Shown one piece after another: positions 51,000 through 59,615 of a DNA stretch of 64,000 nucleotides. The notes below the pieces were generated by a model. That model made no database searches. It was given only the letters and a program-made list of their open reading frames with translations, and was not told where the DNA came from. The stretch is from Nocardia neocaledoniensis (lineage in GTDB: Bacteria > Actinomycetota > Actinomycetes > Mycobacteriales > Mycobacteriaceae). Position 1 is the stretch's first letter. Each line of letters begins with the position of its first letter. The stretch is taken from contig NZ_QGTL01000006.1 in the NCBI RefSeq assembly GCF_003182135.1, positions 1 through 64,000 on the forward strand, read 5' to 3'. Both the position numbers and the translations under genes were made by a program.

Positions 51000-51347
51000 T
51001 CACACCAGCGTGGCGGCGACCAGTGAACCGGCGGCGAGCAGCAGGTACGGCAGCGGGTAGCCCAGGTGGCCGTACCAGCGCGCCCGCAGCACGGTCAGTT
51101 CCGCACAGACGAAGTACACGACCAGCCCGGCTGCGGCGGCGATCGCCAGCGGCCGGTAGAACAGGCCGACGAGCAGGCCGATCCCGCCCGCCGCCTTGAT
51201 CACCGCCAGCGGCGTGAGGGTCCAGGGCGCGACGCCGTAGTGGCGCATGTTCTCGCGTACCCAGTCGGCACGGACCACATCGACCGCGGCGGCGGTCAGC
51301 GCGGCCACGGCCGCGAGCACGGTGACGACGACGAAGACGGTATGCAT
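51000..51347 (-). CDS. DoxX-family membrane protein
   Basis: A 115-residue protein with four hydrophobic helices, and the DoxX-like central part WTLTPLAVIKAAGGIGLLVGLFYRPLAIAAAAGLVVYFVCAELTVL. Members are small membrane proteins of poorly defined redox or stress roles. It is divergent from an ECF41-type sigma factor gene over 80 bp; DoxX-like genes are frequent neighbours and targets of this sigma group. No ECF41-type promoter sequence was seen ahead of it. Confidence 0.85.
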   Translation of the reverse strand: MHTVFVVVTVLAAVAALTAAAVDVVRADWVRENMRHYGVAPWTLTPLAVIKAAGGIGLLVGLFYRPLAIAAAAGLVVYFVCAELTVLRARWYGHLGYPLPYLLLAAGSLVAATLV

Positions 51348-51427
51348 CGGACAGTTCCTCCGGTCTACGGTGAGCGACGGCGAGTGCCGTCGTCTTCCTG
51401 ACGAACGGGCCGACGGAAAGGTGACCG

Positions 51428-52309
51428 ATGCGCGCGGATTCGCTGGCGACGGCGTTCGAGCGGCGCCGCGTGCGGCTGCGCGCGCTGGCCTTGCGGCTGC
51501 TCGGGTCCACCGCGGAGGCCGACGACGCGGTCCAGGAGACCTGGCTGCGGCTCGATCGCGCGGCCACCACCGCGATCGGTGACCTCGACGGCTGGTTGAC
51601 CACGGTCCTGACCAGGATCTGCCTGGACGCGCTGCGGACACGTACGCGCCGAGCGGAGACCACCGACACCGTCGCGGCCGGCGTCGTCGCCAGCGGCCGC
51701 GGGGTCGATCCCGAGGACGAGGCCCTGCTCGCCGACGCGGTCGGGCGGGCGCTGGTGGTGGTCCTGGACACGCTCGGTCCCGAGGAGCGTGTCGCGTTCG
51801 TGCTGCACGATCTGTTCGCGGTGCCGTTCGCCGACCTCGCACCGATGGTGGGGCGCACGCCCGCCACGGCCAAGAAACTGGCCAGCCGGGCGCGGGCGCG
51901 CGTGCATGCCCCGGCGCGGTTGGGCGCGGTCGAACTGACAGCGCACCGCCGCGCGGTGGCGGCGTTCCTGCGCGCGGCCCGCGAGGGGGATCTGGCCGGG
52001 CTGCTGGCGATCCTCGCCCCGGACGTGGTGCGCACCGCCGATCCGGCGGCGCTGGCGCCGGGGATGGCGGCGCTCGTGCGCGGCGCCGCCGAGGTCGCCG
52101 AGGGCGCGCTCGCGTTGCGGCAGCGCTCGCGCGACGCGGTGGAACTGCTCGTCGACGGGCTCCCCGGCCTGGTGGTGGCGGTCGAGGGCAGGCCGTTGTT
52201 CGCGGTGACGTTCACCGTGCGCGCGGGGCTGATCAGCGCCTACGACGTGGTGGCCGCCCCGGACCGGCTGGCGGAACTCACCCTGGCACTGCCGCCGCGG
52301 CAACCCTGA
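51428..52309 (+). CDS. ECF sigma factor of the ECF41/SigJ type
   Basis: A 293-residue sigma factor. Region 2 (RLRALALRLLGSTAEADDAVQETWLRLDR ... GDLDGWLTTVLTRICLDALRTR, residues about 15-75) and region 4 (LDTLGPEERVAFVLHDLFAVPFADLAPMVGRTPATAKKLASRARARV, about 115-160) are standard. The C-terminal 100 residues form the SnoaL-like extension that regulates ECF41 factors in place of an anti-sigma factor. GAAAGG precedes the ATG. It is divergent from DoxX, its likely partner. Confidence 0.92.
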   Translation: MRADSLATAFERRRVRLRALALRLLGSTAEADDAVQETWLRLDRAATTAIGDLDGWLTTVLTRICLDALRTRTRRAETTDTVAAGVVASGRGVDPEDEALLADAVGRALVVVLDTLGPEERVAFVLHDLFAVPFADLAPMVGRTPATAKKLASRARARVHAPARLGAVELTAHRRAVAAFLRAAREGDLAGLLAILAPDVVRTADPAALAPGMAALVRGAAEVAEGALALRQRSRDAVELLVDGLPGLVVAVEGRPLFAVTFTVRAGLISAYDVVAAPDRLAELTLALPPRQP

Positions 52310-52390
52310 ACCCCCGCCGTTTCGGCACTCGATGCAAGATTGCGGCAGGTGCGGCTCAGCAGGCGATGCGCATCGGCATCGTTCGCACGT

Positions 52391-52867
52391 TCAGAGCGCG
52401 GGGACGCGCGCGAAACCCAGTGGCGGCGTGGGCAACCGGTCCGACCGCAGGTCGTGACGGAAATCGGGCAGCAGCGGCAACATGTCGACGTTGCGCGCCG
52501 CATAGCAGCGCACCATCGGCAGCGCGCGCGACACCTCGGCGCGTTCCACCGGCTCGACGTCGAGGAAGGCCATCGCCTCCAGCCCGAGGCCGAGGGTGTC
52601 GGCGATCCGCACGATCGAGGCCGACTTGCGCCCCCACCCCACCTCGACCGCCGAGAACATCTCGTACAGGCCGTGCCGGTACAGCGTCCGCAGTGTCCGC
52701 GCACGGTCGCCCCGTGCGGCGACCGCGTGCAGTACCCCGCGCTCGCTCAACTTCGTCAGCGTCCGCAGCGCCTCAGGGCGCAGCGCGGTGCTGGTCGAGT
52801 CGTGGACCACACCGTCCCACAGGGTTTCGTCCAGTTCCCAGACCAGACAACGGACGGCAGGTCGCAT
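52391..52867 (-). CDS. HAD-IIIC-like protein with degenerate catalytic motifs
   Basis: A 158-residue HAD-fold protein close to magnesium-dependent phosphatase-1/FkbH-like domains. Motif I, normally DxDxT, reads LVWELDETLWDG: the nucleophilic aspartate is glutamate. Motif II reads VAARGDR, with alanine where Ser/Thr is expected. The lysine of motif III remains in GWGRKSASI. Motif IV is FLDVEPVER instead of a D-D pair. Phosphatase activity is therefore doubtful and a binding role more likely. The ATG at 52867 has AGGGGC ahead; a longer in-frame GTG exists at 52915. It stands alone between the sigma factor and the PucR gene. Confidence 0.8.
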   Translation of the reverse strand: MRPAVRCLVWELDETLWDGVVHDSTSTALRPEALRTLTKLSERGVLHAVAARGDRARTLRTLYRHGLYEMFSAVEVGWGRKSASIVRIADTLGLGLEAMAFLDVEPVERAEVSRALPMVRCYAARNVDMLPLLPDFRHDLRSDRLPTPPLGFARVPAL

Positions 52868-53076
52868 GGTGGTGCCCCTATCGGTTCGTTCCGGCGCGGA
52901 GAACTCTACAACCACTCATAGCCGGGGACCAGACTTGTGACCGGTCACCACGTGGGCCCGCCGCGCGCGCGTCGGCACCCCAGAACCTGACGTTCCATTC
53001 CGGCATCGGCACCGGTTGGCTAGGGTGAAGTCGCTGGACAGCGGGGGTGAGCAGGACTCGGGCGAAGGGAACTCAG

Positions 53077-54300
53077 ATGACGGTCGACAATCGACCTCGG
53101 CAATCGCTGACCATTTCCGGTCAGCCGATGTCGTCGCCGTTGAAAGATGTCCGGACACTCTCCCGGCAGATGGTCGGCCACTTCGTCGCCAATGTCGTGC
53201 CCTGCGGCACGCTGCCGGGCGACGCCATCTCCGGCGACGTCACCACCATCACCCGCATCTGTCTCGAGTTCGCCGTGAGCATGCTCGACGGGCGCGACAT
53301 CCCGAACAAGCTGCAGCGCCTGCAGGACGCGGCCAGCGGCTGGGCGCGCGAAGGCGTGCCGATCGACACCATCCACCACTCCATCGCCGAGGGTTTCAAG
53401 ATGGGCCTGGACCTGGTGGTGTCCAACGCCTCGGTGAAGGACTACGACAACCTGGTCGACGGCGTGAAGATGGTGATGGAGATGCTCGACACCATCACCG
53501 CGCAGGTGTCGCTGGCCTATGTTCGCGAACTGCGCGGCGTTGTGAGCGAACACCACACCGCCGTGCACACGCTGACCTCCGCGCTGCTCGGCGGGCACAG
53601 CACCTCCACCATGGCCAGGGAATGCGGCATCGCCATCGCCGAGTCCTACGCCGTGCTGGCGCTGGCCATCCCCCCGCACCGCGAGGAGGCCAATCCCGCG
53701 CTCGACACCAAGGTCGTGGCCCGCCGCAAGCTGCGCCGGGTGCAGGCCGAGCTGGCCAAGCGGTGTGGCGACACGGCGTTGTCACTGCTCAGCGTTGACG
53801 GCGGCACGGTCCTCATCCCCGCCGACACCTTCGATCGCGAGGGTCTGGCCGCGCTCGTGGCCCAGCTCTCGCAGGCAGCTCAGGTCGGCATCACCGCGGC
53901 TCTGGTCGAGACCTCGACCACCGGCGTCCCCGACGCCGCCGACCAGGCGCACGAATTGCTGGACATGGTGCAGCGCCTCGAGGTGACCTCGGGCCTGTAC
54001 CGCTTCGACGAACTGGCCCTGGAGTACCAGCTCACCCGCCCCGGGCCCGGCCGCGAGTTCCTCGGTTCGCTCCTCGATCCGCTGGACCAGTACCCCGAAC
54101 TGCTCGAGACGCTGCAACGCCACATCGCCAACAATCTGAACCGGCAGCGCACCGCCCGGGTGCTGCACGTGCACACCAATACCGTGGACTACCGGCTCAA
54201 GCGGATCGGTCAGCTCACCGGTTTCGACCCGACCCAGCCCTCCGGTCTGTGGTACCTGCGCTCGGCGCTGGTCGCCCGCACGTATCGCGCCGCCGCCTGA
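53077..54300 (+). CDS. PucR/CdaR-type transcriptional regulator
   Basis: A 407-residue regulator. The C-terminal helix-turn-helix of the PucR type is NLNRQRTARVLHVHTNTVDYRLKRIGQLTGFDP (about residues 355-390). The middle contains a GGDEF-like CdaR domain and the N-terminus an all-helical sensor (LQDAASGWAREGVPIDTIHHSIAEGFKMGLDLV). GAAGGGA lies seven bases ahead of the ATG. Nocardia genomes hold many such orphans; no target is apparent, although three hydrolase genes follow on the other strand. The 209-bp upstream region (52868-53076) shows no gene. Confidence 0.9.
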   Translation: MTVDNRPRQSLTISGQPMSSPLKDVRTLSRQMVGHFVANVVPCGTLPGDAISGDVTTITRICLEFAVSMLDGRDIPNKLQRLQDAASGWAREGVPIDTIHHSIAEGFKMGLDLVVSNASVKDYDNLVDGVKMVMEMLDTITAQVSLAYVRELRGVVSEHHTAVHTLTSALLGGHSTSTMARECGIAIAESYAVLALAIPPHREEANPALDTKVVARRKLRRVQAELAKRCGDTALSLLSVDGGTVLIPADTFDREGLAALVAQLSQAAQVGITAALVETSTTGVPDAADQAHELLDMVQRLEVTSGLYRFDELALEYQLTRPGPGREFLGSLLDPLDQYPELLETLQRHIANNLNRQRTARVLHVHTNTVDYRLKRIGQLTGFDPTQPSGLWYLRSALVARTYRAAA

Positions 54301-54312
54301 TCCCTCCCACGA

Positions 54313-54349
54313 CGAAGGCGCTGCCCGCCGATCACGGACAGCGCCTTCG
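54313..54349. terminator. Bidirectional hairpin between PucR and lipase genes
   Basis: The 11-bp perfect arms CGAAGGCGCTG (54313-54323) and CAGCGCCTTCG (54339-54349) lie between two converging genes, 12 bases from each stop. Confidence 0.8.
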
Positions 54350-54361
54350 CGTGCGTCCGGG

Positions 54362-55540
54362 TCAGAGCGAGCCACCACCTCCGATCAGCCACGGATTGAA
54401 CGTGCAGGCGAGCTCGTGATTGCCCGACGGGTCGATGGCCCGCAGCGCGATCGACAGCGCCCGCGGCGAATACATCATCGTCAGGTGGTCGGAGACGTCC
54501 TGCTCACACCCCTCCTGGAGGGTGATGTTGTCGACGGTGGCACCGGGGCCGGGCTTCAGGAAGGTCAGGTCGTAGGGGTTGGTGACCTCGTCGTAGCGGG
54601 TGCCGACCACCGTGTAGTCGACGCCGGCGACGGTGTCGCCGTTCGCGTTGAGCTGGTTGACGAAATCCGAACCGATGGTCTGCTGGATGCCCGCGTGCCC
54701 GACGAAGATCTCGATCAGGCCGAGGATGTCGATGCCCAGATTGTTGATCGCGCGGCCGAGTGCGCCGATGCCGTCGAGGCTCGTGCCGTGATGGGTGGCC
54801 CCGAAGGTGACCAGATTCTTCACCTTGGCCGCGCCGCCGTCGAACTTGGTGTACCAGTTGGCCATCGAGCCGCCCTGGGAGTGGGCGATCAGGTCGACCT
54901 CCTCGGCCCCGGTGGCCGCGAGCACACGGTCGACGAACACGGCCAGCTGGTCCGCTGAGTCCTGGATGTAGCCGGTCCCCATCACACCGGGCAGCACCGA
55001 GCCGAGCCCGCCGCCCTCGACCAACCCGGAGCGGCCGTAGTTGAAGGTGAACGTGCACAGACCGGCGTCCTTGATGGGCTGCCCCATGAACGCGTACCCG
55101 TTGTAGGCGTTCATCCAGGTGCCGTGCAGCAGCACCACCGGGCGCGGCTTCTCGGCCGTCGGCTTGCAGTTCCAGTCGTTGGCCCCGGGCGGGGCCGCGT
55201 CGCCGTTGGCCAGGCCGTAGGCGAAGGCACCGAGGAACGAGGTCTGTGCCGGCCCGTGTCCCACGGTGTCGGTGGACTTTCCACCCGAGGACCCCGAGCT
55301 GGACCCGGAACCGCCGTAGCAGTCCCCCGATCCGTTGCCCGAGCCGGCGCCGCTGCCGGAGGTGCAGGCGGACCCGCTCGGTCCTGCGACCTGACGGCCC
55401 TCGGAAATGATGTCGGCGAGTGCCTGCTCGGTGGGCGCCGGGGACGCGGCGGCCCCCGGCCCGGTGAGCGCGACAGCGAGCGCGCCGACGCCGGTGAGCA
55501 CCGCCGTGTGCAGCGTCCGTCTGCGACTGGGAGATTTCAT
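54362..55540 (-). CDS. Secreted class-2-type lipase/esterase
   Basis: A 392-residue secreted alpha/beta hydrolase. The signal peptide (MKSPSRRRTLHTAVLTGVGALAVALTGPGAAASP) has an Arg-rich head that could be Tat-compatible. A Gly/Ser linker (about residues 55-92, SGSGAGSGNGSGDCYGGSGSSS) precedes the catalytic domain. There PVVLLHGTWMNAYNG gives the oxyanion region and DLIAHSQGGSMANWY holds the nucleophilic serine (GHSQGG type, about 230). NHELACTFNP with Cys closes the chain. This is the PF01674-like secreted lipase group. The linker suggests a surface-exposed or wall-spanning enzyme. The 167-bp upstream region (55541-55707) shows no gene. Confidence 0.85.
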   Translation of the reverse strand: MKSPSRRRTLHTAVLTGVGALAVALTGPGAAASPAPTEQALADIISEGRQVAGPSGSACTSGSGAGSGNGSGDCYGGSGSSSGSSGGKSTDTVGHGPAQTSFLGAFAYGLANGDAAPPGANDWNCKPTAEKPRPVVLLHGTWMNAYNGYAFMGQPIKDAGLCTFTFNYGRSGLVEGGGLGSVLPGVMGTGYIQDSADQLAVFVDRVLAATGAEEVDLIAHSQGGSMANWYTKFDGGAAKVKNLVTFGATHHGTSLDGIGALGRAINNLGIDILGLIEIFVGHAGIQQTIGSDFVNQLNANGDTVAGVDYTVVGTRYDEVTNPYDLTFLKPGPGATVDNITLQEGCEQDVSDHLTMMYSPRALSIALRAIDPSGNHELACTFNPWLIGGGGSL

Positions 55541-55707
55541 CGTTGGCGTATCTTCCTGTGCGATTCGAGAAATGCGAATGGCTTTGTCGAAACCGCACCG
55601 AACATAAGGCCGGGAAATCTCGGTATTTTCGCTCTCCGCGGTGTTCTGGGCAGTTCACCACCGGCCGTGGAAAACCGCCATGACGCGGCACAGGAATTTT
55701 TCCCCGC

Positions 55708-57069
55708 TCAACATTCGCTGCGCGCGGGAACCCCCTGTAACCGTTCGTCGAGCCACAGCATCGCCTCCGGATACCCGGTCACCGCGCCGATGACGTGCTC
55801 ACCGAACACGCTGCGGTACACCGCGTTCGCACCGAGCGAGCACTGTTCGTCGTACAGCTTCCTGGCTCCCTCGGCGGGGATCCAGAACTCCTGTTCGCCG
55901 TTGTAGACATAGAGCGGAGTACTGGACCGCAGGCCCGACATCCGGGTGATCTCATAGATTTTCGTGGCCAGCTCCGAACGCAACGGATCGGGAATGTTCG
56001 CGGCCACATCGATCGGCAGGTGCAGTACGCCCGGAATGGCGAACACACTCACGCACTGGTCCTTCATCACCGACGTCGCGACCCACCGCGCGAGATTGTT
56101 CATCGCGGCCAGGATTTCGGGGCGCTCACGCCCGATCGCGAACGTCGCCGCCATGAAGATCCCGGAGGCGAGATTGGCGTTCATGCTGCGCGAGAGGATC
56201 TCGAAATCGGCGGGCACCCCGCCCAGCGCCGCGCCGACGATCGCGTCGGCCAGTTCCGGTGCGTAGCTGTCGATCAGCTTCGCGGCGCCGTGGGTGGCGA
56301 TGGCGCCGCCGGAATAGCCGGTCATCGCGAATCTGCTGTCGCCGAACGTCGACGGATCGAGCCCGCGGGTGGCACGGATCGCGTCGAGCACCGCGTGCCC
56401 GGCGACATAGGGCTCGGCGTAGGCCATGAGCGGGCCCTCGTGGTCGGGGACCAGCACCGCGTAGCCGCGCAGCGCCGCGAGCTGGGTGGTCGGCGGGAAG
56501 AACTCCGTCATGCTCGAATGCAGCGTGAGCCCGTGCGCCAGGGTGTATCCCGGCGTGCAATCGCGGCCGAGCGCGTCGATGGGCAGGTTGTTGACCAGCA
56601 CCGGCCGATCGCCGGGGCCGGTCCAGTCGGCGGCGGGCACGAGCAGGGTCGCCGTCGCGAACGACGGCCTGCCCTGGGAGTCGTCGGTGCGGAACTTGAG
56701 CAGCGTGGCCGAGCGCAACGGCACGACGGTGAGCGGCGCGGCGGTGGCGGCGATGTCACGGTATTCGATGATCTCGCCCGGCGCGAAGTCGGCCAGATTC
56801 GCCGGCCACCGATCGAACATCGGGTCACCGACCTCCGCGGGCAGCACGGCGGCGCGCAGGGCGGCGAGCTCGGCGTCGGGATCGGCGGTGCCGCCCGAGG
56901 GCTGGATGGGCGAGGGCAGCACCTGGTCGATCCACTGCTGCAGATCGGGCAGGAATCCCGGGTGCGGCACCGGAATGCCCGGCGCCGGCGGCGGATCGGC
57001 CGCGGCGGTCCCCGCGGCGAGGGAACAGAGCAGCGCTATCGAGCAGACCAACACACGCACAGATCGCAT
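55708..57069 (-). CDS. Secreted LIP-family triacylglycerol lipase
   Basis: A 453-residue secretory lipase (LIP family, CalA-like). The signal peptide MRSVRVLVCSIALLCSLAAGTAAADPPP is cleaved near residue 25. The mature enzyme has VNNLPIDALGRDCTPGYTLAHG, the nucleophile elbow MTGYSGGAIATHGAAK (GYSGG, about 215), PLYVYNGEQEFWIP near the Asp/Glu site, and VFGEHVIGAV with the histidine. Length and order match CalA-type lipases that release fatty acids from host or environmental fats. GAAGGCG precedes the ATG. It is followed by a related gene upstream, possibly an old tandem duplicate. Confidence 0.9.
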   Translation of the reverse strand: MRSVRVLVCSIALLCSLAAGTAAADPPPAPGIPVPHPGFLPDLQQWIDQVLPSPIQPSGGTADPDAELAALRAAVLPAEVGDPMFDRWPANLADFAPGEIIEYRDIAATAAPLTVVPLRSATLLKFRTDDSQGRPSFATATLLVPAADWTGPGDRPVLVNNLPIDALGRDCTPGYTLAHGLTLHSSMTEFFPPTTQLAALRGYAVLVPDHEGPLMAYAEPYVAGHAVLDAIRATRGLDPSTFGDSRFAMTGYSGGAIATHGAAKLIDSYAPELADAIVGAALGGVPADFEILSRSMNANLASGIFMAATFAIGRERPEILAAMNNLARWVATSVMKDQCVSVFAIPGVLHLPIDVAANIPDPLRSELATKIYEITRMSGLRSSTPLYVYNGEQEFWIPAEGARKLYDEQCSLGANAVYRSVFGEHVIGAVTGYPEAMLWLDERLQGVPARSEC

Positions 57070-57254
57070 GGCACACACGCCTTCGGGTGGCAACGTCGGA
57101 TTCGTCGTGACGTGCGGCGATGCGGTGCTTCGAATCCCGCCGAACCTCCCCCAGTGCGCCTGACGTCAGAACATGACGGTACGCCGCGCACCCCGCGTCG
57201 ACCCGCCGTCGTGCCCGACTCGTGACGCAGTGCGCCTGGATCGCAACAACTCTC

Positions 57255-57304
57255 GGTGATCGATCCGGATCCGCGTCGGGGCAGGCGGATCCGGATCGAT
57301 CACC
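57255..57304 (-). terminator. Very strong terminator, 20-bp perfect hairpin
   Basis: Two perfectly complementary 20-base arms (57255-57274 and 57285-57304), with the core GATCGATCCGGATCC, are separated by ten bases and lie seven bases after the stop of the third lipase gene. It ends that transcript before the next lipase gene. The other part of the 241-bp gap (57070-57254) shows no gene. Confidence 0.85.
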
Positions 57305-57310
57305 CCGGGC

Positions 57311-58537
57311 TCAGCAGGTGCTGGGCGCCGGTTCCCCCTGCAGTCGCGCGTCGAGCCACCGCAGCGCGGAAGGCAGCCCGAGCACGGCCGCGGTCAGGTG
57401 GTCGGGTGTCGGCGTCGATTCGGTGACCACGGGAGTGCCCGCCGCACACCAGCGCCGGGTCGTCGCGGTGATCGCGTCGACCGGGATGAGGGCGTCGATC
57501 GGCGAATGCCACTCGAACACCGGCATCGTCGGCGCGCCGGGATAGAGCTCGAGACTGTTCTCCTCCACCACCGCGCGGGCCTGCGGGTCCTCGACCAGCG
57601 AGGTCGTCGCGGCGAAGTCGAGGATGCCGCGGCCGGCGCCGGCGCCGAGGATGTCGTTGGTGCAGGCGTCGGCGATCGCGGCGCGGGCGGCCAGGCCGCT
57701 GGCGTTCATCTGCTCGCTGATCGGAAAGCGCTGCGGATACTCGCGTTCCAGCCCGATCCCGGCGGCCAGCGCGAGACCGAAGACCGGGTGCCTGCCGAAC
57801 CCGAGGCCCTCCAGCATCGACACCAGGTTCATCGGCACCCCACCCATGGCGGCGCCGGCGATCTCCACGTCGGGCGCGTAGGTGGGCTGCAATGCCGCTG
57901 CCCACGCCGTCGCCATGCCGCCGCCGGAGTAGCCTGCCATCGCGACCCTGCTCCCCGCGACCCGCAGCTGCTCGACCTTGCGCACGGCCTTGATGCCGTC
58001 GAGGGTCACTTGACCGCCCAATTTGGCCGCGCCGTAGGCGAACGTCGGTCCGAGGTGGTCGGGCAACGCCATGGTCCAGCCGCGGCGCAGCGCGAAGTTC
58101 CACGCGACCGCCTCGCGCACCATCAGATTCGGGTCCTGGGTGTAGAGCACCTTCGACACCGAGCACTGGACGCCGAGGCCGTTGATGATGTGCTGATACG
58201 ACAGCACGGGCGCGTCGGGGCGGTGGTTCACCGGTTGCAGCACCGTGGTGGTCGCGGCGATCGGGTCGCCGGTCGAGTCCGTCGACCGGAACTTCACCAG
58301 GGTGACGGTGGTGTCGGGGAACATCGCCAGCGGCGGCATCGGCCGCACGTCCAGCACGTCGCCGGGCGCGCTCGCGGACAGGTCGGCGGGCTGGGCGTAG
58401 AAGGGGTCGGGATCGGCGCGCGGGTAGAGCGGCGCGCCGTGGGCGCCGGCGGGGACGCCCGCCAGCACCAGCGCGGCCGCCACGGCCAGCAGTGTCCGGC
58501 GCGGCCGAGCGTGTCGTGCCGCCGTAACCGAGATCAT
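57311..58537 (-). CDS. Secreted LIP-family lipase, second copy
   Basis: A 408-residue secreted lipase of the same LIP family as its neighbour. The signal peptide has a twin-Arg-rich head (RPRRTLLAVAAALVLAGVPAGAHGAP). The nucleophile elbow is MAGYSGGGMATAWAA (about 190), VLSYQHIINGLGVQCS carries the oxyanion region, and the charge-relay Asp/His are probably in EWHSPIDALIP and PTPDHLTAAVLG. GGAGG lies eight bases ahead of the ATG giving MISVTAAR; longer in-frame starts have no support. It shares order and motifs with the 453-residue enzyme but differs widely in sequence. Confidence 0.9.
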   Translation of the reverse strand: MISVTAARHARPRRTLLAVAAALVLAGVPAGAHGAPLYPRADPDPFYAQPADLSASAPGDVLDVRPMPPLAMFPDTTVTLVKFRSTDSTGDPIAATTTVLQPVNHRPDAPVLSYQHIINGLGVQCSVSKVLYTQDPNLMVREAVAWNFALRRGWTMALPDHLGPTFAYGAAKLGGQVTLDGIKAVRKVEQLRVAGSRVAMAGYSGGGMATAWAAALQPTYAPDVEIAGAAMGGVPMNLVSMLEGLGFGRHPVFGLALAAGIGLEREYPQRFPISEQMNASGLAARAAIADACTNDILGAGAGRGILDFAATTSLVEDPQARAVVEENSLELYPGAPTMPVFEWHSPIDALIPVDAITATTRRWCAAGTPVVTESTPTPDHLTAAVLGLPSALRWLDARLQGEPAPSTC

Positions 58538-58755
58538 CCGGCTCGTCCTCCCGTGTCGCTGCCGTCGCCACCGATACTGGCCGGTAGCGTGGCCCGCCGG
58601 AACCGCAACAGAAAGACATCGGCGGAGCTCACAACGTCTGACCGGCGGCCTTGTGACCGGACGCAAGCTGCGCCAGGAACATGTTCTTCTCGATGTCGCG
58701 GGCCCTACCGTCTGGTAGCAAGGCGCTCTCAGCGCCGGGGCGAAAGGAGCACGCC

Positions 58756-59007
58756 ATGATTCCCATCGACGAGAACATCGCCGCCACCCCCCATCGCATC
58801 GACCGGACCGAGATACCGACCCGCCGGATCACGGTCTACTTCGACGGCCCGACTCCCCAGGACGCCCTGACGCTGGAATACGCCGCGACCCCCGCGGAAG
58901 CCTGGGAGTTCACCTCCGCGGCGGTGCACGCCGGGTTGATGGTGACCGTCGACGGCCGGGTGGGACCCGGGATGCGCAGGCTCCCCTGCCGCTCGCTCTG
59001 GCACTGA
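58756..59007 (+). CDS. Hypothetical small protein, 83 residues
   Basis: A short ORF with a clear AAAGGAGC ribosome site seven bases before the ATG. The middle RRITVYFDGPTPQDALTLEYAATPAEAWEFTSAAVHAGLMVTVDGRVGPG looks like a compact beta-alpha-beta fold. There is no signal peptide, TM helix or known motif. A small dyad CTACC-GTCT-GGTAG lies at 58705-58718 in its leader. Function unknown; codon use is like its neighbours, so it is probably real. Confidence 0.65.
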   Translation: MIPIDENIAATPHRIDRTEIPTRRITVYFDGPTPQDALTLEYAATPAEAWEFTSAAVHAGLMVTVDGRVGPGMRRLPCRSLWH

Positions 59008-59092
59008 CCGCACCGGCCCCGCCCGGCCCGCCGCACTAGGCTGGTCGGGCGGTCGTGTCCCGGCCGTACGCGCGACGACGGGAGGAGCTCCG

Positions 59093-59584
59093 GTGCCACG
59101 GTGGAACCACCCGGCGATCGTGGCCGTCGCGCTGACGACCGCGCTCGCCGGCTGCGGATCACCCGCCGACGACGACCCGCCCGCCGCCGCACCCACGGCG
59201 ACCACCAGCGTCCGGCCGACGAGCAAGCCGCCCGTCACGATCCCGCCGCCCACCACGACGGTCGATCCCTACGCCGGCCTGCCCCTGATCGATCACGTGC
59301 GCTGGACCGAGAACATCGACGGCGCGCGGCTGCTCGTCGTCCCGACCATCGCGGGCCGACGCACCGCCGCCCCCGGCGCGGACGAGCTCGCGTGGCAGGA
59401 GGTGCTCGCCCTCGACCCCGCCGCCGACGCGCCGGGCATGCGGGACCAGTTCATCTGTCACTGGGTGTGGGCGAGGATGGTGGCACCCGACAAACCGAGC
59501 TGGAACCTGGAGCCGTGGCGACCCGCGGTCGGCTATTCGGCGACGGTGTCGGCCAACTGCAATCCCGGTGGCCCGGAACGCTGA
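59093..59584 (+). CDS. DUF2599-like lipoprotein
   Basis: A 163-residue lipoprotein. The signal ends in the lipobox TALAGCGS (cysteine near residue 21), followed by a Pro/Thr-rich linker (about 25-58). The DUF2599-type domain follows: IDHVRWTENIDGARLLVVPTIAGR ... HWVWARMVAPDKPSWNLEPWRPAVGY, with a cysteine pair in FICHW and ANCNPGG. Start is GTG with GGAGG ahead. These proteins are found widely in Nocardia and relatives; no function known. 31 bases later an NAD(P)-binding protein begins with a similar ribosome-site context. Confidence 0.85.
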   Translation: MPRWNHPAIVAVALTTALAGCGSPADDDPPAAAPTATTSVRPTSKPPVTIPPPTTTVDPYAGLPLIDHVRWTENIDGARLLVVPTIAGRRTAAPGADELAWQEVLALDPAADAPGMRDQFICHWVWARMVAPDKPSWNLEPWRPAVGYSATVSANCNPGGPER

Positions 59585-59615
59585 GGCCACCGATCCGCCC
59601 GAAAGGAGCACCCAC

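Noticed and set aside
50998..51004. TGTCACA, resembling an ECF41 -35 box
   Set aside because: It sits at the 3' end of the DoxX gene, downstream and not upstream of either divergent gene, with no matching CGTC at the right distance.
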